DNA from: an uncultured Lachnospiraceae bacterium
GTDB lineage: Bacteria > Bacillota > Clostridia > Lachnospirales > Lachnospiraceae
Length of the DNA: 64,000 nt
NCBI GenBank assembly: GCA_902794095.1
Contig: CADBFZ010000005.1
Span: 160,819 to 224,818 of the forward strand
Direction of reading: 5' to 3'
Shown here: positions 54,581 to 64,000 of the stretch, piece after piece
How the letters are laid out: every line of letters starts with the position of its first letter
Position numbering within the stretch: position 1 is the first letter of the stretch
The notes under the pieces: generated by a model
What the model saw: only the letters and a program-made list of their open reading frames with translations
Database searches by the model: none
What the model was told of the DNA's origin: nothing
Position numbers and translations under genes: made by a program

Positions 54581-55604
54581 GATACTGCTTCCCGTTATCA
54601 CCGGGGCTGCAGTTGCGTTCTCGTTAAATGACGGAAGATCAAAGTCCGATCTTCTGGCGATGTCCTATGTCTATGGACAGATAATTCTTTTTGCCATATT
54701 CCAGCCGGTATTTGTCTTCTCCATACTTAAGGATTTCAAATTCTCAAAAGCCCTTGCGCTTTTCATGATCCTCATGGGAATAGTTCTTGCAGCACTTGTA
54801 GTTATCTGCATCCTTAAATACAAGAAGCTGATCGGAACCGTACTTAAGAGCAAGATTGAAAAGCCTGACTTTTGGATGATCGCAGCTTTGGCCGTTGTGG
54901 GAATCATGATGGTCATGTCCGTGGTTATGGCATATTACGACGGAGATGATGCATATTACGTAGCTGCGGCTGCTGAAGGTATCAACTCGGATTCCATGTA
55001 TAAGAAGGAGCCCTACACGGGATATGCGATCACATCTCCCTACAGATATCTCTTCGCACCCTTCCCCATGTGGCTTGCTATGTTATCTAAGCTTACGGGA
55101 ATCAGGGTATCTGCCATGGCTCATTCATTCCTTCCCTGGAGCATGATCCTACTTGCGGTAAGTGTTACATATATCTTCTCAAGGTATCTTTTCGGAGACG
55201 ATAAGAAAAAGCGCGGGGTCTTCATGTTCTTCATTACGATCTTGATTGCCTTCGGGGATTATTCCATCCACACACCGGAGAACTTCCTCCTGGCAAGATC
55301 AAGACAGGGAAAGGCTGCACTTGCTTCCTTCATCCTTCCCGCTGTGGTGGCTTTGATATTTGGAATTATTAAAGAGTATGAAGCAAAGAAGAAAGTAAAC
55401 CCGGTAAGACTTATCATGCTGATGCTCGTTGGATTTGCGGGAGCGCTTTGCTCCACCCTTGGAGGAGTGCTTTGCGTAAGCATTGTCCTTACGGGATCCC
55501 TTTGCATGCTTTTGACATACAGGAAGATTAAATACCCGTTTTTGATGGCAGTATTTTCAATGCCCTGTCTTTTTTTCCCGCTGTTGTATTTTGTGTATAC
55601 GTAA
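54546..55604 (+). CDS. DUF6077-like membrane protein, N-terminal part (frame breaks at the end)
   Basis: 352 aa with about nine membrane segments; includes YYDGDDAYYVAAAAEG and PYTGYAITSPYRYLFAPFPMWLAML, resembling the DUF6077 family of Lachnospiraceae glycan loci. The frame stops at LLYFVYT inside what looks like a continuing membrane protein; the rest is encoded in another frame from 55591. Together the two parts give about 610 aa, a more normal length. Starts 35 nt inside the previous gene with no clear ribosome site. Confidence 0.65.
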   Translation: MLLGILITICLEILLPVITGAAVAFSLNDGRSKSDLLAMSYVYGQIILFAIFQPVFVFSILKDFKFSKALALFMILMGIVLAALVVICILKYKKLIGTVLKSKIEKPDFWMIAALAVVGIMMVMSVVMAYYDGDDAYYVAAAAEGINSDSMYKKEPYTGYAITSPYRYLFAPFPMWLAMLSKLTGIRVSAMAHSFLPWSMILLAVSVTYIFSRYLFGDDKKKRGVFMFFITILIAFGDYSIHTPENFLLARSRQGKAALASFILPAVVALIFGIIKEYEAKKKVNPVRLIMLMLVGFAGALCSTLGGVLCVSIVLTGSLCMLLTYRKIKYPFLMAVFSMPCLFFPLLYFVYT

Positions 55605-56370
55605 GAGGCAAAAGGTGTTCGGTACTATTTTCTCAGTAATAAAAAGCTATATGGGAACCGGCATCATCACAGTGGTATTTCTGCTGTGCCTGGCTTACCT
55701 TGCCTTTTTCGAGAAGGACAGGGTTAAGAGATGCGTGTTCGTATACATGCCACTTGTCGTGATCGTTATTTTCCTCTGCCCCGCAACTTACGTATTCTAC
55801 GGTAAGATGTCCGAGGCGGTTACTTATTACAGGCTTATCTGGCTTATCCCTGTAACTCCCGTGATCGCATATGCCTGCACATTGATGGTTTCAAACGCTA
55901 AGGGGGCTTGGCGTAATCTTGTAGTGGCAGGTCTTGCTGTCTGTATTCTTTTCTCAGGGAGACTGATGTACAGGGATGTGAACATGGTGAGGGCTGAGAA
56001 CCTTGATCATATGCCTGACGTTGTCGTGGATATCTGCGATGCGCTCCATGTGGACGGAAGGGAAGTCAGAGTTGTCATGCCCGAGGAGCTTACGCAGTTT
56101 GTGAGGCAGTACGATCCTTGTATCTGCCTGGCGTACGGACGTGAGTATCTGATGGGTATCTATGCTCAGCCCGACGATCTGAGAGATTCGATGATTGCAG
56201 AGAACAGGGATCCTCATGAAGTCGGACTTCAGGCAGTTTGGAGAGGGGTTCACTATATAGTCGTAAGACCGGGTGAGGAATTTGACGAGCCTCCCTTGTA
56301 TTACGAAGAATATTTGGTTATAGACGGATTTACGATCTATAAAAACACGCTCCTTGACACTGATGTGTAA
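55591..56370 (+). CDS. DUF6077-like membrane protein, C-terminal part (frameshifted)
   Basis: 259 aa from a TTG with no ribosome site, overlapping the previous frame by 14 nt. It continues the membrane helices (GTGIITVVFLLCLAYLAFF and three more) and ends in a soluble domain (VVVDICDALHVDGREVRVVMPEELTQFVRQYDPCICLAYGREYLMG). The lack of its own start signals argues that it is the second half of the gene at 54546, split by a single frameshift near 55590-55610. A sequencing error or a real mutation cannot be told apart here. Confidence 0.62.
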   Translation: MCIRKRQKVFGTIFSVIKSYMGTGIITVVFLLCLAYLAFFEKDRVKRCVFVYMPLVVIVIFLCPATYVFYGKMSEAVTYYRLIWLIPVTPVIAYACTLMVSNAKGAWRNLVVAGLAVCILFSGRLMYRDVNMVRAENLDHMPDVVVDICDALHVDGREVRVVMPEELTQFVRQYDPCICLAYGREYLMGIYAQPDDLRDSMIAENRDPHEVGLQAVWRGVHYIVVRPGEEFDEPPLYYEEYLVIDGFTIYKNTLLDTDV

Positions 56371-56415
56371 TGTAGAGCGGGTTTTGGCAGAATTGCCTTA
56401 AAATCTGCCGATTTG

Positions 56416-56444
56416 TTGTGAAACTTGCAGAAAAATGGTATAAT
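56416..56444 (+). promoter_or_regulatory. Promoter directly before the large GH25 gene
   Basis: TTGTGA, 17-base spacer, TATAAT (perfect -10). Expected transcription start is near 56451, only a few bases before the ATG at 56455, so the message would be almost leaderless. Confidence 0.7.
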
Positions 56445-56454
56445 TTAGCAGATT

Positions 56455-58860
56455 ATGGGTTTTAAGATAGGTAACAGAAAGAAAAGACACAGGGCGGAGT
56501 CTGCAGACTCCGATTTTGACGCGTTCAGAGACGACGGATACGTTAACTACGACGAGTTTCCCGAGGAGGATTATCCGGAGGATGAGTACGCCGAAGACTT
56601 TTCCGAAGAGGGCTATTCCGAAGAAGAATATTCTGAAGAACGCTTTTCCGAGGAGGGCTTTTCAGAGGATGAAGAGTACTACGAGGAAGAATATTCCGAG
56701 TACGGGGATGACGGCGACTACGTAGAGGAAGACGAATACGCATCTGAAGAGTATGCAGAGGATGAGTATGACGAGGAGTACAACACGGCTTCTTTTGATA
56801 CGGCGTCCCTGGAGATGCTCAGTCAAGTGGATTACGACACCGCGTCCATAGATTATGAGAGAGTCAGACAGACCGTTGAGGAGCAGGAGTATTTTGATGA
56901 TGAGGTGGGTTACGACACCGCTTCTCTCGACTACACATCCGAGATTGGATATGACACAGCCTCACTTGATTACACCGGTGAGATCGGGTATAAAACAGAA
57001 TCCTTCGATGCAAGGGATATCGGAGAGATCGTAGGTTTCGAGGAGGTAGTAAAGCCTCGCAAACCCCGCACGGTTGAAGAGGACGAATACATCGACCTTG
57101 ACGATAACTACGATCCCGACTATGAGCCCATTAAGCACCGCAAGGGCAAGCTGGCAATTATCATCGCGGCAGCCGCAGCGGTTCTCCTAATTGCGATATT
57201 CGGAGTATGGACCCTTAAAGACAGGATTTTAAACCACTCCGGAAATACGGGAGGCATGCAGGTATCCGATGCGGGAATTCCCTATTCCGAGCAAATGCTT
57301 GGTGCGGGAAATGAAATCTCCGGCATTAACATGATCGGCCAGTCGGGACTTTACTCAGCACTTGATGCAAGAAAGAACTCACTCACCGCAGAGCCTGCTA
57401 TCTCCGATGATCACGACTACGGCGAGACCGATATCATTACAAGAACCAGTGTATCAATCGAACTTATCACGGTTAAATCCGATCTTAAGATCAGATTCAT
57501 CAACAATGAAACCGGTAAGCTCATAGCAAATGTGGCATTTAAGGTTACCGTAACGGATCCGACCGGAAAGGCACTTACCTGGACCGACGACGATCTGGAC
57601 GGAATCATTTATAAGACTTCGATCTCCGAGGGAAAATATACCGTCCATGTCGAGCAGATCGAGGGGGATTCATATCAGGGGTTTTCATGGCCCGCAGATA
57701 AGACGGTAACGGTTAAGAACACCATCGAGTACTCGAGGGTTGATGTACAGGGTGAGGTCAAGGACGCAGCCCAGGTTAACGAGAATGCTGAAGATACAGC
57801 AAGCCGCGGTAACACTTCGGGACAGGATATGTCCAATACGGTTGAGACCATCGATTCTTCAACCACCACTCTTTACACAGAGATCGGTAAGGACACCATC
57901 GCAGATCCCAATCCTGCGCCCACGCCTGAGCCCTCACCTTCACCCACCGAAGATGTATCGGGTAACGAATCACCTTCGCCTTCACCCGAACCTTCACCTT
58001 CTCCTACGGTGGACATGAACGCTCAGCTGAAGGATAAGTCGGGCAACGAAGTATACGTATACGAAAATGATACGTACAGGAAAGCAACCAACGCAGACTA
58101 CGCTAAGTTCGACAAGTTCTATATCGTAAGCGGTGTGAAGTACACCGGATGGCAGACATTCGACGGTGCGACATATTATTACGATAAGGACGGAAAGCCT
58201 GTTACGGGTACCCAGGTAATCAACGGAGTAACTTATCAGTTCGGTTCCGACGGTAAGATGTCATCGGCATCCGGAGTTCTGGGAATCGATGTATCGAAGT
58301 GGCAGGGCGCAATTGACTGGAATGCAGTCAAGGCAGCAGGCGTAGAGTTTGTAATCATAAGAGTAGGTTACAGAGGATCCTCGGCAGGAGCTCTCATCGA
58401 TGATTCAATGTTTGCAACAAACATTCAGGGAGCTAAAGCAGCAGGACTTAAAGTCGGAGTATATTTCGTAACTCAGGCAGTCAACGATGTCGAAGCAGTT
58501 TACGAAGCTTCAATGGTACTCGACAGAATTAAAGGTTATTCCCTCGACTATCCCGTTTTCCTCGATGTTGAGGCAAGCGGCGGAAGAGGAGATACGATAG
58601 ATAAAGCAACAAGAACCGCAGTCATCACCGCTTTTTGTGAGACAATAAGAAGTGCGGGTTATACGGCAGGCATCTATGCTAACAAGACCTGGCTCGGTAC
58701 TAAGATGGATACTTCCGCATTCGGAAATTACGTCATCTGGGTTGCACATTATTCATCAGTCTGCGGATACACCGGCAGATACAACGTTTGGCAGTATACC
58801 GACAAAGGAACACTTCCCGGAATCAACGGATGTGTCGACCTGAACTTGTGGTATTCATAA
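56455..58860 (+). CDS. Membrane-anchored GH25 muramidase with acidic cytoplasmic repeat region
   Basis: 801 aa. Residues 1-230 are cytoplasmic and extremely acidic: EEYSEE-type repeats, then four copies of a YDTAS(I/L)DY-like motif about 13-20 residues apart, then a basic patch (KPRKPR). One membrane segment lies at about 233-255. Outside are an Ig/prealbumin-like domain (about 340-430), a Pro-Ser-Thr-Glu linker (about 485-520), cell-wall-binding-type repeats (YTGWQTFDGATYYYDKDGKPVTG), and a GH25 lysozyme domain (608-801) with GIDVSKWQG and the FLDVEA acid pair. It should cut the MurNAc-GlcNAc backbone. No Shine-Dalgarno is visible. Confidence 0.88.
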   Translation: MGFKIGNRKKRHRAESADSDFDAFRDDGYVNYDEFPEEDYPEDEYAEDFSEEGYSEEEYSEERFSEEGFSEDEEYYEEEYSEYGDDGDYVEEDEYASEEYAEDEYDEEYNTASFDTASLEMLSQVDYDTASIDYERVRQTVEEQEYFDDEVGYDTASLDYTSEIGYDTASLDYTGEIGYKTESFDARDIGEIVGFEEVVKPRKPRTVEEDEYIDLDDNYDPDYEPIKHRKGKLAIIIAAAAAVLLIAIFGVWTLKDRILNHSGNTGGMQVSDAGIPYSEQMLGAGNEISGINMIGQSGLYSALDARKNSLTAEPAISDDHDYGETDIITRTSVSIELITVKSDLKIRFINNETGKLIANVAFKVTVTDPTGKALTWTDDDLDGIIYKTSISEGKYTVHVEQIEGDSYQGFSWPADKTVTVKNTIEYSRVDVQGEVKDAAQVNENAEDTASRGNTSGQDMSNTVETIDSSTTTLYTEIGKDTIADPNPAPTPEPSPSPTEDVSGNESPSPSPEPSPSPTVDMNAQLKDKSGNEVYVYENDTYRKATNADYAKFDKFYIVSGVKYTGWQTFDGATYYYDKDGKPVTGTQVINGVTYQFGSDGKMSSASGVLGIDVSKWQGAIDWNAVKAAGVEFVIIRVGYRGSSAGALIDDSMFATNIQGAKAAGLKVGVYFVTQAVNDVEAVYEASMVLDRIKGYSLDYPVFLDVEASGGRGDTIDKATRTAVITAFCETIRSAGYTAGIYANKTWLGTKMDTSAFGNYVIWVAHYSSVCGYTGRYNVWQYTDKGTLPGINGCVDLNLWYS

Positions 58861-58872
58861 AAGGAGAGAAAA

Positions 58873-59967
58873 ATGAAAACTTATCTTGTAACCGGTGGAG
58901 CCGGATTTATCGGTTCCAACTACATCCATTATATGTTCAAAAAATACGGCGATGACATCCGTATCATCAACGTAGATGTTCTTACCTATGCGGGAAACCT
59001 TGAGAATCTCAAGGACCTCGAGGGAAAGAGCAACTACACTTTCATCAGAGCTGACATCACCGATAAGGATGCCATTAAGAAGATCTTTGATGAGAACGAC
59101 ATCGACCGCGTTGTGCACTTCGCAGCAGAGAGCCATGTAGACAGAAGTATCAAGGATCCCGAGACCTTTATCAGAACCAACGTGCTCGGAACCGGCATCA
59201 TGCTTGCATGCGCAAGAGACGCTTGGGAGTTAGAAGACGGAACCTATCCCGAGGGAAAGAAGTTCCTTCACGTATCGACCGACGAGGTTTACGGATCACT
59301 TCCCGAGGATGAGAACGCGTTCTTCTATGAGACAACTCCTTACAGCCCTCACAGCCCCTACTCTGCAAGTAAGGCAAGCTCAGATATGCTTGTAAGGGCA
59401 TATATGGATACATATCATTTCCCTGCAAACATCACCAACTGCTCCAATAACTACGGCCCTTACCAGTTCCCCGAAAAGCTCATTCCTCTTATGATCAACA
59501 ACGCTCTTAAGGGAAAGAAGCTTCCCGTTTACGGCGACGGTAAGAATGTTCGTGACTGGCTTTATGTTGAAGACCACGCTAAGGCAATCGACATGGTTCA
59601 GGAAAAGGGCAGACTTTTCGAAACCTACAATATCGGCGGACACAATGAGAAGCAGAACATCGAGATCATCCACACCATCCTCGATGTACTCAGAGAAGAG
59701 CTTCCCGATACCGACGAAAGAAAAGCACATATCAATGAAGACCTCATCACCTATGTCGAGGACAGAAAGGGACATGACAGAAGATATGCCATCGCTCCCG
59801 ATAAGATCAAGGCAGAGGTAGGCTGGGAGCCTGAGACCATGTTTAAAGAGGGCATCAGAAAGACCATCAAGTGGTATTTCGAGAATCAGGACTGGATGGA
59901 GAACGTAACCAGCGGAGACTATCAGAAGTATTACGAGAACATGTACGGTTCAAGGAAGGAGATCTGA
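58873..59967 (+). CDS. rfbB: dTDP-glucose 4,6-dehydratase
   Basis: 364 aa. Converts dTDP-glucose to dTDP-4-keto-6-deoxyglucose with bound NAD+. Rossmann motif [28 protein letters not shown] with the catalytic Thr/Asp/Glu; the YSASKASSD motif holds the Tyr and Lys pair. Its product feeds both the rhamnose branch (rfbC) and the WecE amino-sugar branch. Ribosome site AAAGGAGAG. One base separates it from rfbA. Confidence 0.96.
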   Translation: MKTYLVTGGAGFIGSNYIHYMFKKYGDDIRIINVDVLTYAGNLENLKDLEGKSNYTFIRADITDKDAIKKIFDENDIDRVVHFAAESHVDRSIKDPETFIRTNVLGTGIMLACARDAWELEDGTYPEGKKFLHVSTDEVYGSLPEDENAFFYETTPYSPHSPYSASKASSDMLVRAYMDTYHFPANITNCSNNYGPYQFPEKLIPLMINNALKGKKLPVYGDGKNVRDWLYVEDHAKAIDMVQEKGRLFETYNIGGHNEKQNIEIIHTILDVLREELPDTDERKAHINEDLITYVEDRKGHDRRYAIAPDKIKAEVGWEPETMFKEGIRKTIKWYFENQDWMENVTSGDYQKYYENMYGSRKEI

Positions 59968-59968
59968 T

Positions 59969-60847
59969 ATGAAGGGAATTATCCTGGCCGGCGGAAGCGG
60001 CACCAGACTTTATCCGCTTACTAAAGCGATTTCAAAACAGATCATGCCCGTATATGACAAGCCCATGATCTACTATCCTCTTTCAACCCTCATGCTTGCG
60101 GGTATCAGAGAGGTACTTATCATTTCAACTCCCAGAGACCTTCCTGTATTCGAAGAACTCTTCGGAACCGGTGAACAGCTCGGAATGAACTTCTCCTATG
60201 CAGTTCAGGAAACTCCCAGAGGACTTGCTGATGCATTCATCGTAGGAAAAGAGTTTATCGGAAATGATGCCGTTGCACTCGTACTCGGAGATAACATCTT
60301 CTACGGACAGAGCTTCTCCAAGGTGCTTAAGGCAGCTGCCGAAAGAACCGAGGCAGAGCCCGGCGCAACCATCTTCGGTTATTACGTAAGAGATCCCAGA
60401 GAGTACGGCGTTGTTGAATTCGACGCTCAGGGCAAGGCAATCTCCATCGAAGAAAAGCCTGCAAATCCCAAGAGTAATTACGCAGTACCCGGATTATATT
60501 TTTATGACAATGATGTCGTAAACATCGCAGCTAATGTAAAGCCCTCGGCAAGAGGAGAGATCGAGATCACTTCCGTTAATAACGAATATCTCAGCAGAGG
60601 AAATCTCCATGTTGAGACTCTCGGAAGAGGATTTGCATGGCTTGATACCGGTAACCACGACAGCCTTCTTGATGCTGCGGATTTCGTAAGCGCATTCCAG
60701 AAGCGTCAGGGACTTTACATCTCCTGCATTGAGGAGATCGCATATAAGAGAGGATTCATCGATAAAGAGCAGCTCCTTAAGCTCTCCGAGCCTCTTATTA
60801 AAACAGCTTACGGTCAGTACTTGGTAGAGGTGGCAAATGGACTCTAG
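59969..60847 (+). CDS. rfbA: Glucose-1-phosphate thymidylyltransferase
   Basis: 292 aa. Makes dTDP-glucose from glucose-1-phosphate and dTTP. The nucleotide loop [32 protein letters not shown] is complete; metal site VLGDNIFYG; sugar site [21 protein letters not shown]. It overlaps the GH25 gene that follows by 11 nt, so the two are translated together. Confidence 0.96.
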   Translation: MKGIILAGGSGTRLYPLTKAISKQIMPVYDKPMIYYPLSTLMLAGIREVLIISTPRDLPVFEELFGTGEQLGMNFSYAVQETPRGLADAFIVGKEFIGNDAVALVLGDNIFYGQSFSKVLKAAAERTEAEPGATIFGYYVRDPREYGVVEFDAQGKAISIEEKPANPKSNYAVPGLYFYDNDVVNIAANVKPSARGEIEITSVNNEYLSRGNLHVETLGRGFAWLDTGNHDSLLDAADFVSAFQKRQGLYISCIEEIAYKRGFIDKEQLLKLSEPLIKTAYGQYLVEVANGL

Positions 60848-62117
60848 GTCCCGGACACTTACAATCCTGGGAAGTATGGGCGCAGTACTATTAATAGTAC
60901 TGATAGTTCTTTTGTGCACTTATGACGGGAATAAACCTCCCGCTCAGCAGCCTGTACCTGATGTAACTCAGCAGCAGGCAGTAGCTTCAAGCGATGCAAA
61001 GTCACCCCTTGAAGGACATTTGATCGGAGGAAATCCAAGGGCGTTTTTAAATGATCCGACCTTTTTTGATCCTGTTCCCAATGCAATACTTGAGGCGGCA
61101 ATGGATATGTCGGGAAATCTTTCCCTCATGGTAACCAGCGTCGAAAAGGATCTGAGAGTTCTCATCCTTAATGATGCGGGAGAACTTGTAACGGGAGTTC
61201 CGTTTAACATTAAGCTTACGGATTCCAACGATGTAACCACCAGATATAAAGACCTGGATCAGGACGGGATTATCTATGCCGGAACGCTTGCCGCAGGTGA
61301 TTATGATGTAACTCTTGATCCGGTGGAAGGATACAGGGTTCCTCTTCATTCGACGAGAGTAACCGTTAAAGACAAAGTCGAATACATTCCGATTCAGGAT
61401 ATCTCGGTTCTGATCAAAACAGAAGAAGAGATAAACGCAGCTCAGGAAGATACCGCTAACAGAGAAGATGCTATCGCAGATTCCGATAACAGTGAGATCA
61501 TAACCCTTCAGCCCGGAGGAAACGATCATAAAGCAGGAATTGATGTATCAAGCTGGCAGGGCGATATCGATTGGGACAAGGTCAGAGAATCGGGAATAGA
61601 ATTTGTAATCGTAAGAGCCGGATACAGAGGCTCCGTAACCGGTGCCATAGTTAAGGATAAGAATTTTGACGCGAATGTTACCGGAGCACTTAATGCGGGA
61701 CTTTCCGTCGGAGTATATTTCGTAACACAGGCGGTGAACGAAGCGGAAGCTGTCGAAGAAGCATCCGCAGTTATGGAGATGTGTGAAGGCTATAACCTCA
61801 CTCTTCCGATCTATCTTGATGTTGAAGGGTCGAACGGTGGAAGAGGAGATCAGATAGACGTTGAGACCAGAACTCTGGTATGCGAAGCTTTCTGCAAGAC
61901 TCTTGAAAATGCGGGAGTACAGGGCGGTGTTTATGCATGCAGGTACTGGCTGAATAATAACATCGATGCATCTCGCTTAGACAGATTCAACATCTGGCTT
62001 GCGGAGTACAGAAGCACTCCGCTTTACGGCGGATACTATTCGATGTGGCAGTACACTTCAAGAGGCCGCGTAGACGGCATCGAAGGAAATGTAGATTTCG
62101 ATATTCTTTACTATTGA
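60837..62117 (+). CDS. Second membrane-anchored GH25 muramidase
   Basis: 426 aa. N-terminal membrane anchor (about 8-28) after a very short cytoplasmic tail. Then an Ig/prealbumin-like domain similar to that in the gene at 56455 ([54 protein letters not shown]), a short linker with an EDTANRED motif matching EDTASRGN of the other protein, and GH25 (about 233-426) with [13 protein letters not shown] and [13 protein letters not shown]. It lacks the acidic cytoplasmic region and wall-binding repeats. Its start lies inside rfbA. Confidence 0.9.
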   Translation: MDSRSRTLTILGSMGAVLLIVLIVLLCTYDGNKPPAQQPVPDVTQQQAVASSDAKSPLEGHLIGGNPRAFLNDPTFFDPVPNAILEAAMDMSGNLSLMVTSVEKDLRVLILNDAGELVTGVPFNIKLTDSNDVTTRYKDLDQDGIIYAGTLAAGDYDVTLDPVEGYRVPLHSTRVTVKDKVEYIPIQDISVLIKTEEEINAAQEDTANREDAIADSDNSEIITLQPGGNDHKAGIDVSSWQGDIDWDKVRESGIEFVIVRAGYRGSVTGAIVKDKNFDANVTGALNAGLSVGVYFVTQAVNEAEAVEEASAVMEMCEGYNLTLPIYLDVEGSNGGRGDQIDVETRTLVCEAFCKTLENAGVQGGVYACRYWLNNNIDASRLDRFNIWLAEYRSTPLYGGYYSMWQYTSRGRVDGIEGNVDFDILYY

Positions 62118-62136
62118 TATAAAGGAGTTTTAGAAA

Positions 62137-62694
62137 ATGGGAAAGCTTACCGTTGAGAAATGTGATATCGAAGGACTTATAGTTCTTACTCCCGAAGTTC
62201 ACGGTGATAACCGCGGATATTTCATGGAGACATATCAGCAGAAGGATTTCACCGAAGCAGGTGTTGATGTTACTTTCGTACAGGACAATCAGTCCGCATC
62301 GACCAAGGGCGTGCTCAGAGGACTTCACTATCAGATTAATCACCCTCAGGACAAGCTCGTAAGAGTAATCAAGGGAGAAGTTTTCGATGTTGCCGTAGAC
62401 CTCAGAAAAGGATCCAAGACTTTCGGTAAGTGGTTCGGCGTTCTCCTTTCCGAGGAAAATAAAAAGCAGTTCTTTGTTCCCAAGGGGTTTGCCCACGGCT
62501 TCGTCGTTCTCTCCGATTATGCGGAGTTCTGCTATAAGGTAAGTGATTTCTATACTCCCGGAGATGAGGGCGGAATCATGTACAACGATCCCGACATCGC
62601 AGTTGAGTGGCCCATCCCCGACGATATGGAACTTATCTTCTCCGAACGCGATAAAGTATGGCCTCCCTTCAAAGAGACTTTCTTAAATAAATAA
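62137..62694 (+). CDS. rfbC: dTDP-4-dehydrorhamnose 3,5-epimerase
   Basis: 185 aa, cupin fold. Epimerises dTDP-4-keto-6-deoxyglucose toward L-rhamnose. Motifs: HGDNRGYFMETYQQKDF, QDNQSASTKGVLRGLHYQ (catalytic His), VIKGEVFDVAVDLRKGSKTFGKW, and PKGFAHGFVVLSDYAEFCYKVSDFY. The reductase RfbD is not in the window and may lie downstream. AAAGGAG ribosome site. Confidence 0.95.
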   Translation: MGKLTVEKCDIEGLIVLTPEVHGDNRGYFMETYQQKDFTEAGVDVTFVQDNQSASTKGVLRGLHYQINHPQDKLVRVIKGEVFDVAVDLRKGSKTFGKWFGVLLSEENKKQFFVPKGFAHGFVVLSDYAEFCYKVSDFYTPGDEGGIMYNDPDIAVEWPIPDDMELIFSERDKVWPPFKETFLNK

Positions 62695-62695
62695 T

Positions 62696-63691
62696 ATGCT
62701 TGAAGTCGTATTAAAAAAGAAAAAGATTATAATCGCCGTGGTAGAGCTGCTTCTTGCGGCGCTTGCCACCGGCGTTATTCTACATGTTAATCCCGCAGCC
62801 GATGCACATTATGAACTTATCAAGAAGACCATTTCTGTTACGGTCATAGTATGTGCCGGAATTTTCTTAGCACTCAAATATGACAAGATCGTCACTTTGC
62901 CCGTTGAGATCTGGCAAAACAGAAGACTTATCTTAAAGCTTGCAGGCAATGATTTTAAGAGACGCTATGCAGGTTCATACATGGGTGTTATCTGGGCATT
63001 CATTCAGCCACTGGTTACCATCGGACTTTACTATTTCGTATTCGGAACCATTATGAAGGGAACCAGAACAAGCGGATCGGATGTCCCCTTTGTACTCTTC
63101 CTTACCTGCGGAATGATCCCCTGGTTCTTTTTCAGCGAAGCACTTTCTACCGGAACAAGTGCACTGCTTGAGTATTCATACCTTGTTAAGAAGGTTGTAT
63201 TTAAGATCAGCGTTCTTCCCATTATCAAAGTTGTTGCAGCACTGATGACACATGCATTCTTCGTAGTGCTTCTTATGATCATCGCAGTGCTTAGCGGATA
63301 TTATCCCAACATCTACTGGATACAGATGATCTATTACACATTCTGTGCATTTGTCCTTGCGCTTGCAATCTGCTACACCACATGCTCTGTCATCGTATTT
63401 ATCAGAGATCTGGGTCAGCTTATTGGTGTAATGCTTCAGATCCTTGTATGGGCAACTCCCATCATGTGGAATATCGATCAGCTTGCAGGCCATCCGAAAC
63501 TTGTTTCATTAATGAAATTAAACCCCTGCATCTACATCGTAACCGGATACAGGGATGCCATTTACGGAAGGATCTGGTTCTTCGAAAGATTCTTCTCCAC
63601 AGTTTATTTTTGGGTTATCTGCGCAATCCTCTTTGGAATCGGCGCTATCGTTTACAAGAGACTTAAGCCGCACTTTGCGGATGTATTGTAG
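62696..63691 (+). CDS. ABC-2 type polysaccharide export permease (Wzm/TagG-like)
   Basis: 331 aa. Two N-terminal hydrophobic segments (about 12-30 and 43-62) not found in short Wzm proteins, then the usual core of six: the amphipathic [29 protein letters not shown] start and the [21 protein letters not shown] region. It exports a finished polymer across the membrane with the ATPase encoded next. It begins one base after rfbC. Confidence 0.9.
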   Translation: MLEVVLKKKKIIIAVVELLLAALATGVILHVNPAADAHYELIKKTISVTVIVCAGIFLALKYDKIVTLPVEIWQNRRLILKLAGNDFKRRYAGSYMGVIWAFIQPLVTIGLYYFVFGTIMKGTRTSGSDVPFVLFLTCGMIPWFFFSEALSTGTSALLEYSYLVKKVVFKISVLPIIKVVAALMTHAFFVVLLMIIAVLSGYYPNIYWIQMIYYTFCAFVLALAICYTTCSVIVFIRDLGQLIGVMLQILVWATPIMWNIDQLAGHPKLVSLMKLNPCIYIVTGYRDAIYGRIWFFERFFSTVYFWVICAILFGIGAIVYKRLKPHFADVL

Positions 63692-63699
63692 GAGAATCA

Positions 63700-64000
63700 A
63701 TGGCTGAAGAATTTGCCATAAGGGCTTCTAAAATAGAAAAAAAGTACAAGCTCTACGAGCGAAACCGTGACCGCGTCCTTGATGCATTCGGACTTGCCGG
63801 TAAGAAGGACCGCTTCAAATATCACTATGCTCTTAAGGGAGTTGATTTTGAAGTAAAAAAGGGCGAGACCGTCGGTATCATCGGAACAAATGGATCCGGT
63901 AAATCCACACTTCTTAAGATTCTTACCGGTGTCCTTACACCCACGGCAGGAGATGTATCCGTTAACGGAAGAATCTCCGCACTGCTCGAGCTTGGTGCCG
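63700..64000 (+). CDS. Polysaccharide export ATPase (Wzt/TagH-like), 3' end outside window
   Basis: The first 100 codons are present and the frame is open to the window edge. GGAG lies 5 bases before the ATG. Begins [19 protein letters not shown], then [23 protein letters not shown], a typical Wzt/TagH start, and Walker [10 protein letters not shown]. Partner of the permease before it. Whether it carries a C-terminal glycan-binding domain cannot be seen here. Confidence 0.9.
   Translation, partial: MAEEFAIRASKIEKKYKLYERNRDRVLDAFGLAGKKDRFKYHYALKGVDFEVKKGETVGIIGTNGSGKSTLLKILTGVLTPTAGDVSVNGRISALLELGA

Overview
This 64-kb window reads as a chromosome segment of a motile, anaerobic, butyrate-forming Lachnospiraceae bacterium, most like Butyrivibrio or Pseudobutyrivibrio. 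The evidence is a complete thl-crt-hbd-bcd-etfB-etfA operon, a four-subunit pyruvate:ferredoxin oxidoreductase, two chemoreceptors, many lipoboxes, AGGAGG ribosome sites, a GH5 glycanase, and sugar ABC transporters with YesM/YesN-type two-component systems. No rRNA, tRNA, CRISPR, transposase or phage gene was seen. Family names come from motif recognition; no search was run.

Layout. 1-3.6 kb: the end of an EAL/HDOD signalling protein and a TPR-DUF4037-DUF4125 protein. 3.6-8.5 kb: an intergenic region with DnaA-box-like repeats, a lipoprotein GH5 glycanase, then an ECF sigma/anti-sigma pair with a NodB deacetylase and a lipoprotein. 8.5-17.1 kb: a galactofuranose/ribose-class ABC uptake system with its own sensor lipoprotein, histidine kinase and AraC-type regulator. 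17.1-20.9 kb: two tandem chemoreceptors on the minus strand with near-identical promoter architecture. 21-22.1 kb: a small acidic protein, and the ribosome hibernation factor behind a structured leader. 22.2-28.5 kb: the butyrate operon. 28.5-30.7 kb: a 73-74-bp tandem repeat, a thioredoxin-reductase-like flavoprotein without recognisable NADPH motifs (probably ferredoxin-dependent), a large palindromic element, and a lipoprotein. 30.7-36.4 kb: a second sugar ABC operon whose first permease gene is broken by an internal deletion, followed by its two-component system. 36.4-41.6 kb: porCDAB, a CbiE/CbiT-like orphan, and asnA. 41.6-43.8 kb: an ECF S component beside coaX (probable pantothenate uptake and phosphorylation) and a YgjP-like metallopeptidase. 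43.8-44.2 kb: an apparent stand-alone non-coding transcript on the minus strand. 44.5-64 kb: thrH and truA, then a long cell-surface glycan locus (PseG-like protein, ABC flippase, SGNH hydrolase, GtrII/GtrB-like transferases, WecE-like aminotransferase, unknown membrane proteins, rfbB/rfbA/rfbC, a Wzm/Wzt-type exporter) with two membrane-anchored GH25 muramidases.

How it fits together. Sugars enter by the two ABC systems and are fermented through pyruvate:ferredoxin oxidoreductase and the butyrate pathway, where Bcd-EtfAB can also reduce ferredoxin. The flavoprotein at 28.9 kb may spend that ferredoxin on thiol redox control. The glycan locus builds and exports a dTDP-sugar-containing surface polymer, and the GH25 enzymes may open or remodel the wall for it.

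The most unusual item is the locus at about 43.77-44.22 kb (minus strand). It has a TTGACA-N17-TATTAT promoter, about 415 nt of sequence with no sizeable ORF, three well-spaced Shine-Dalgarno sites each followed by an ORF of 2-8 codons, 14 GGA trinucleotides, and a very stable 3' hairpin. I do not recognise it as any standard housekeeping RNA.
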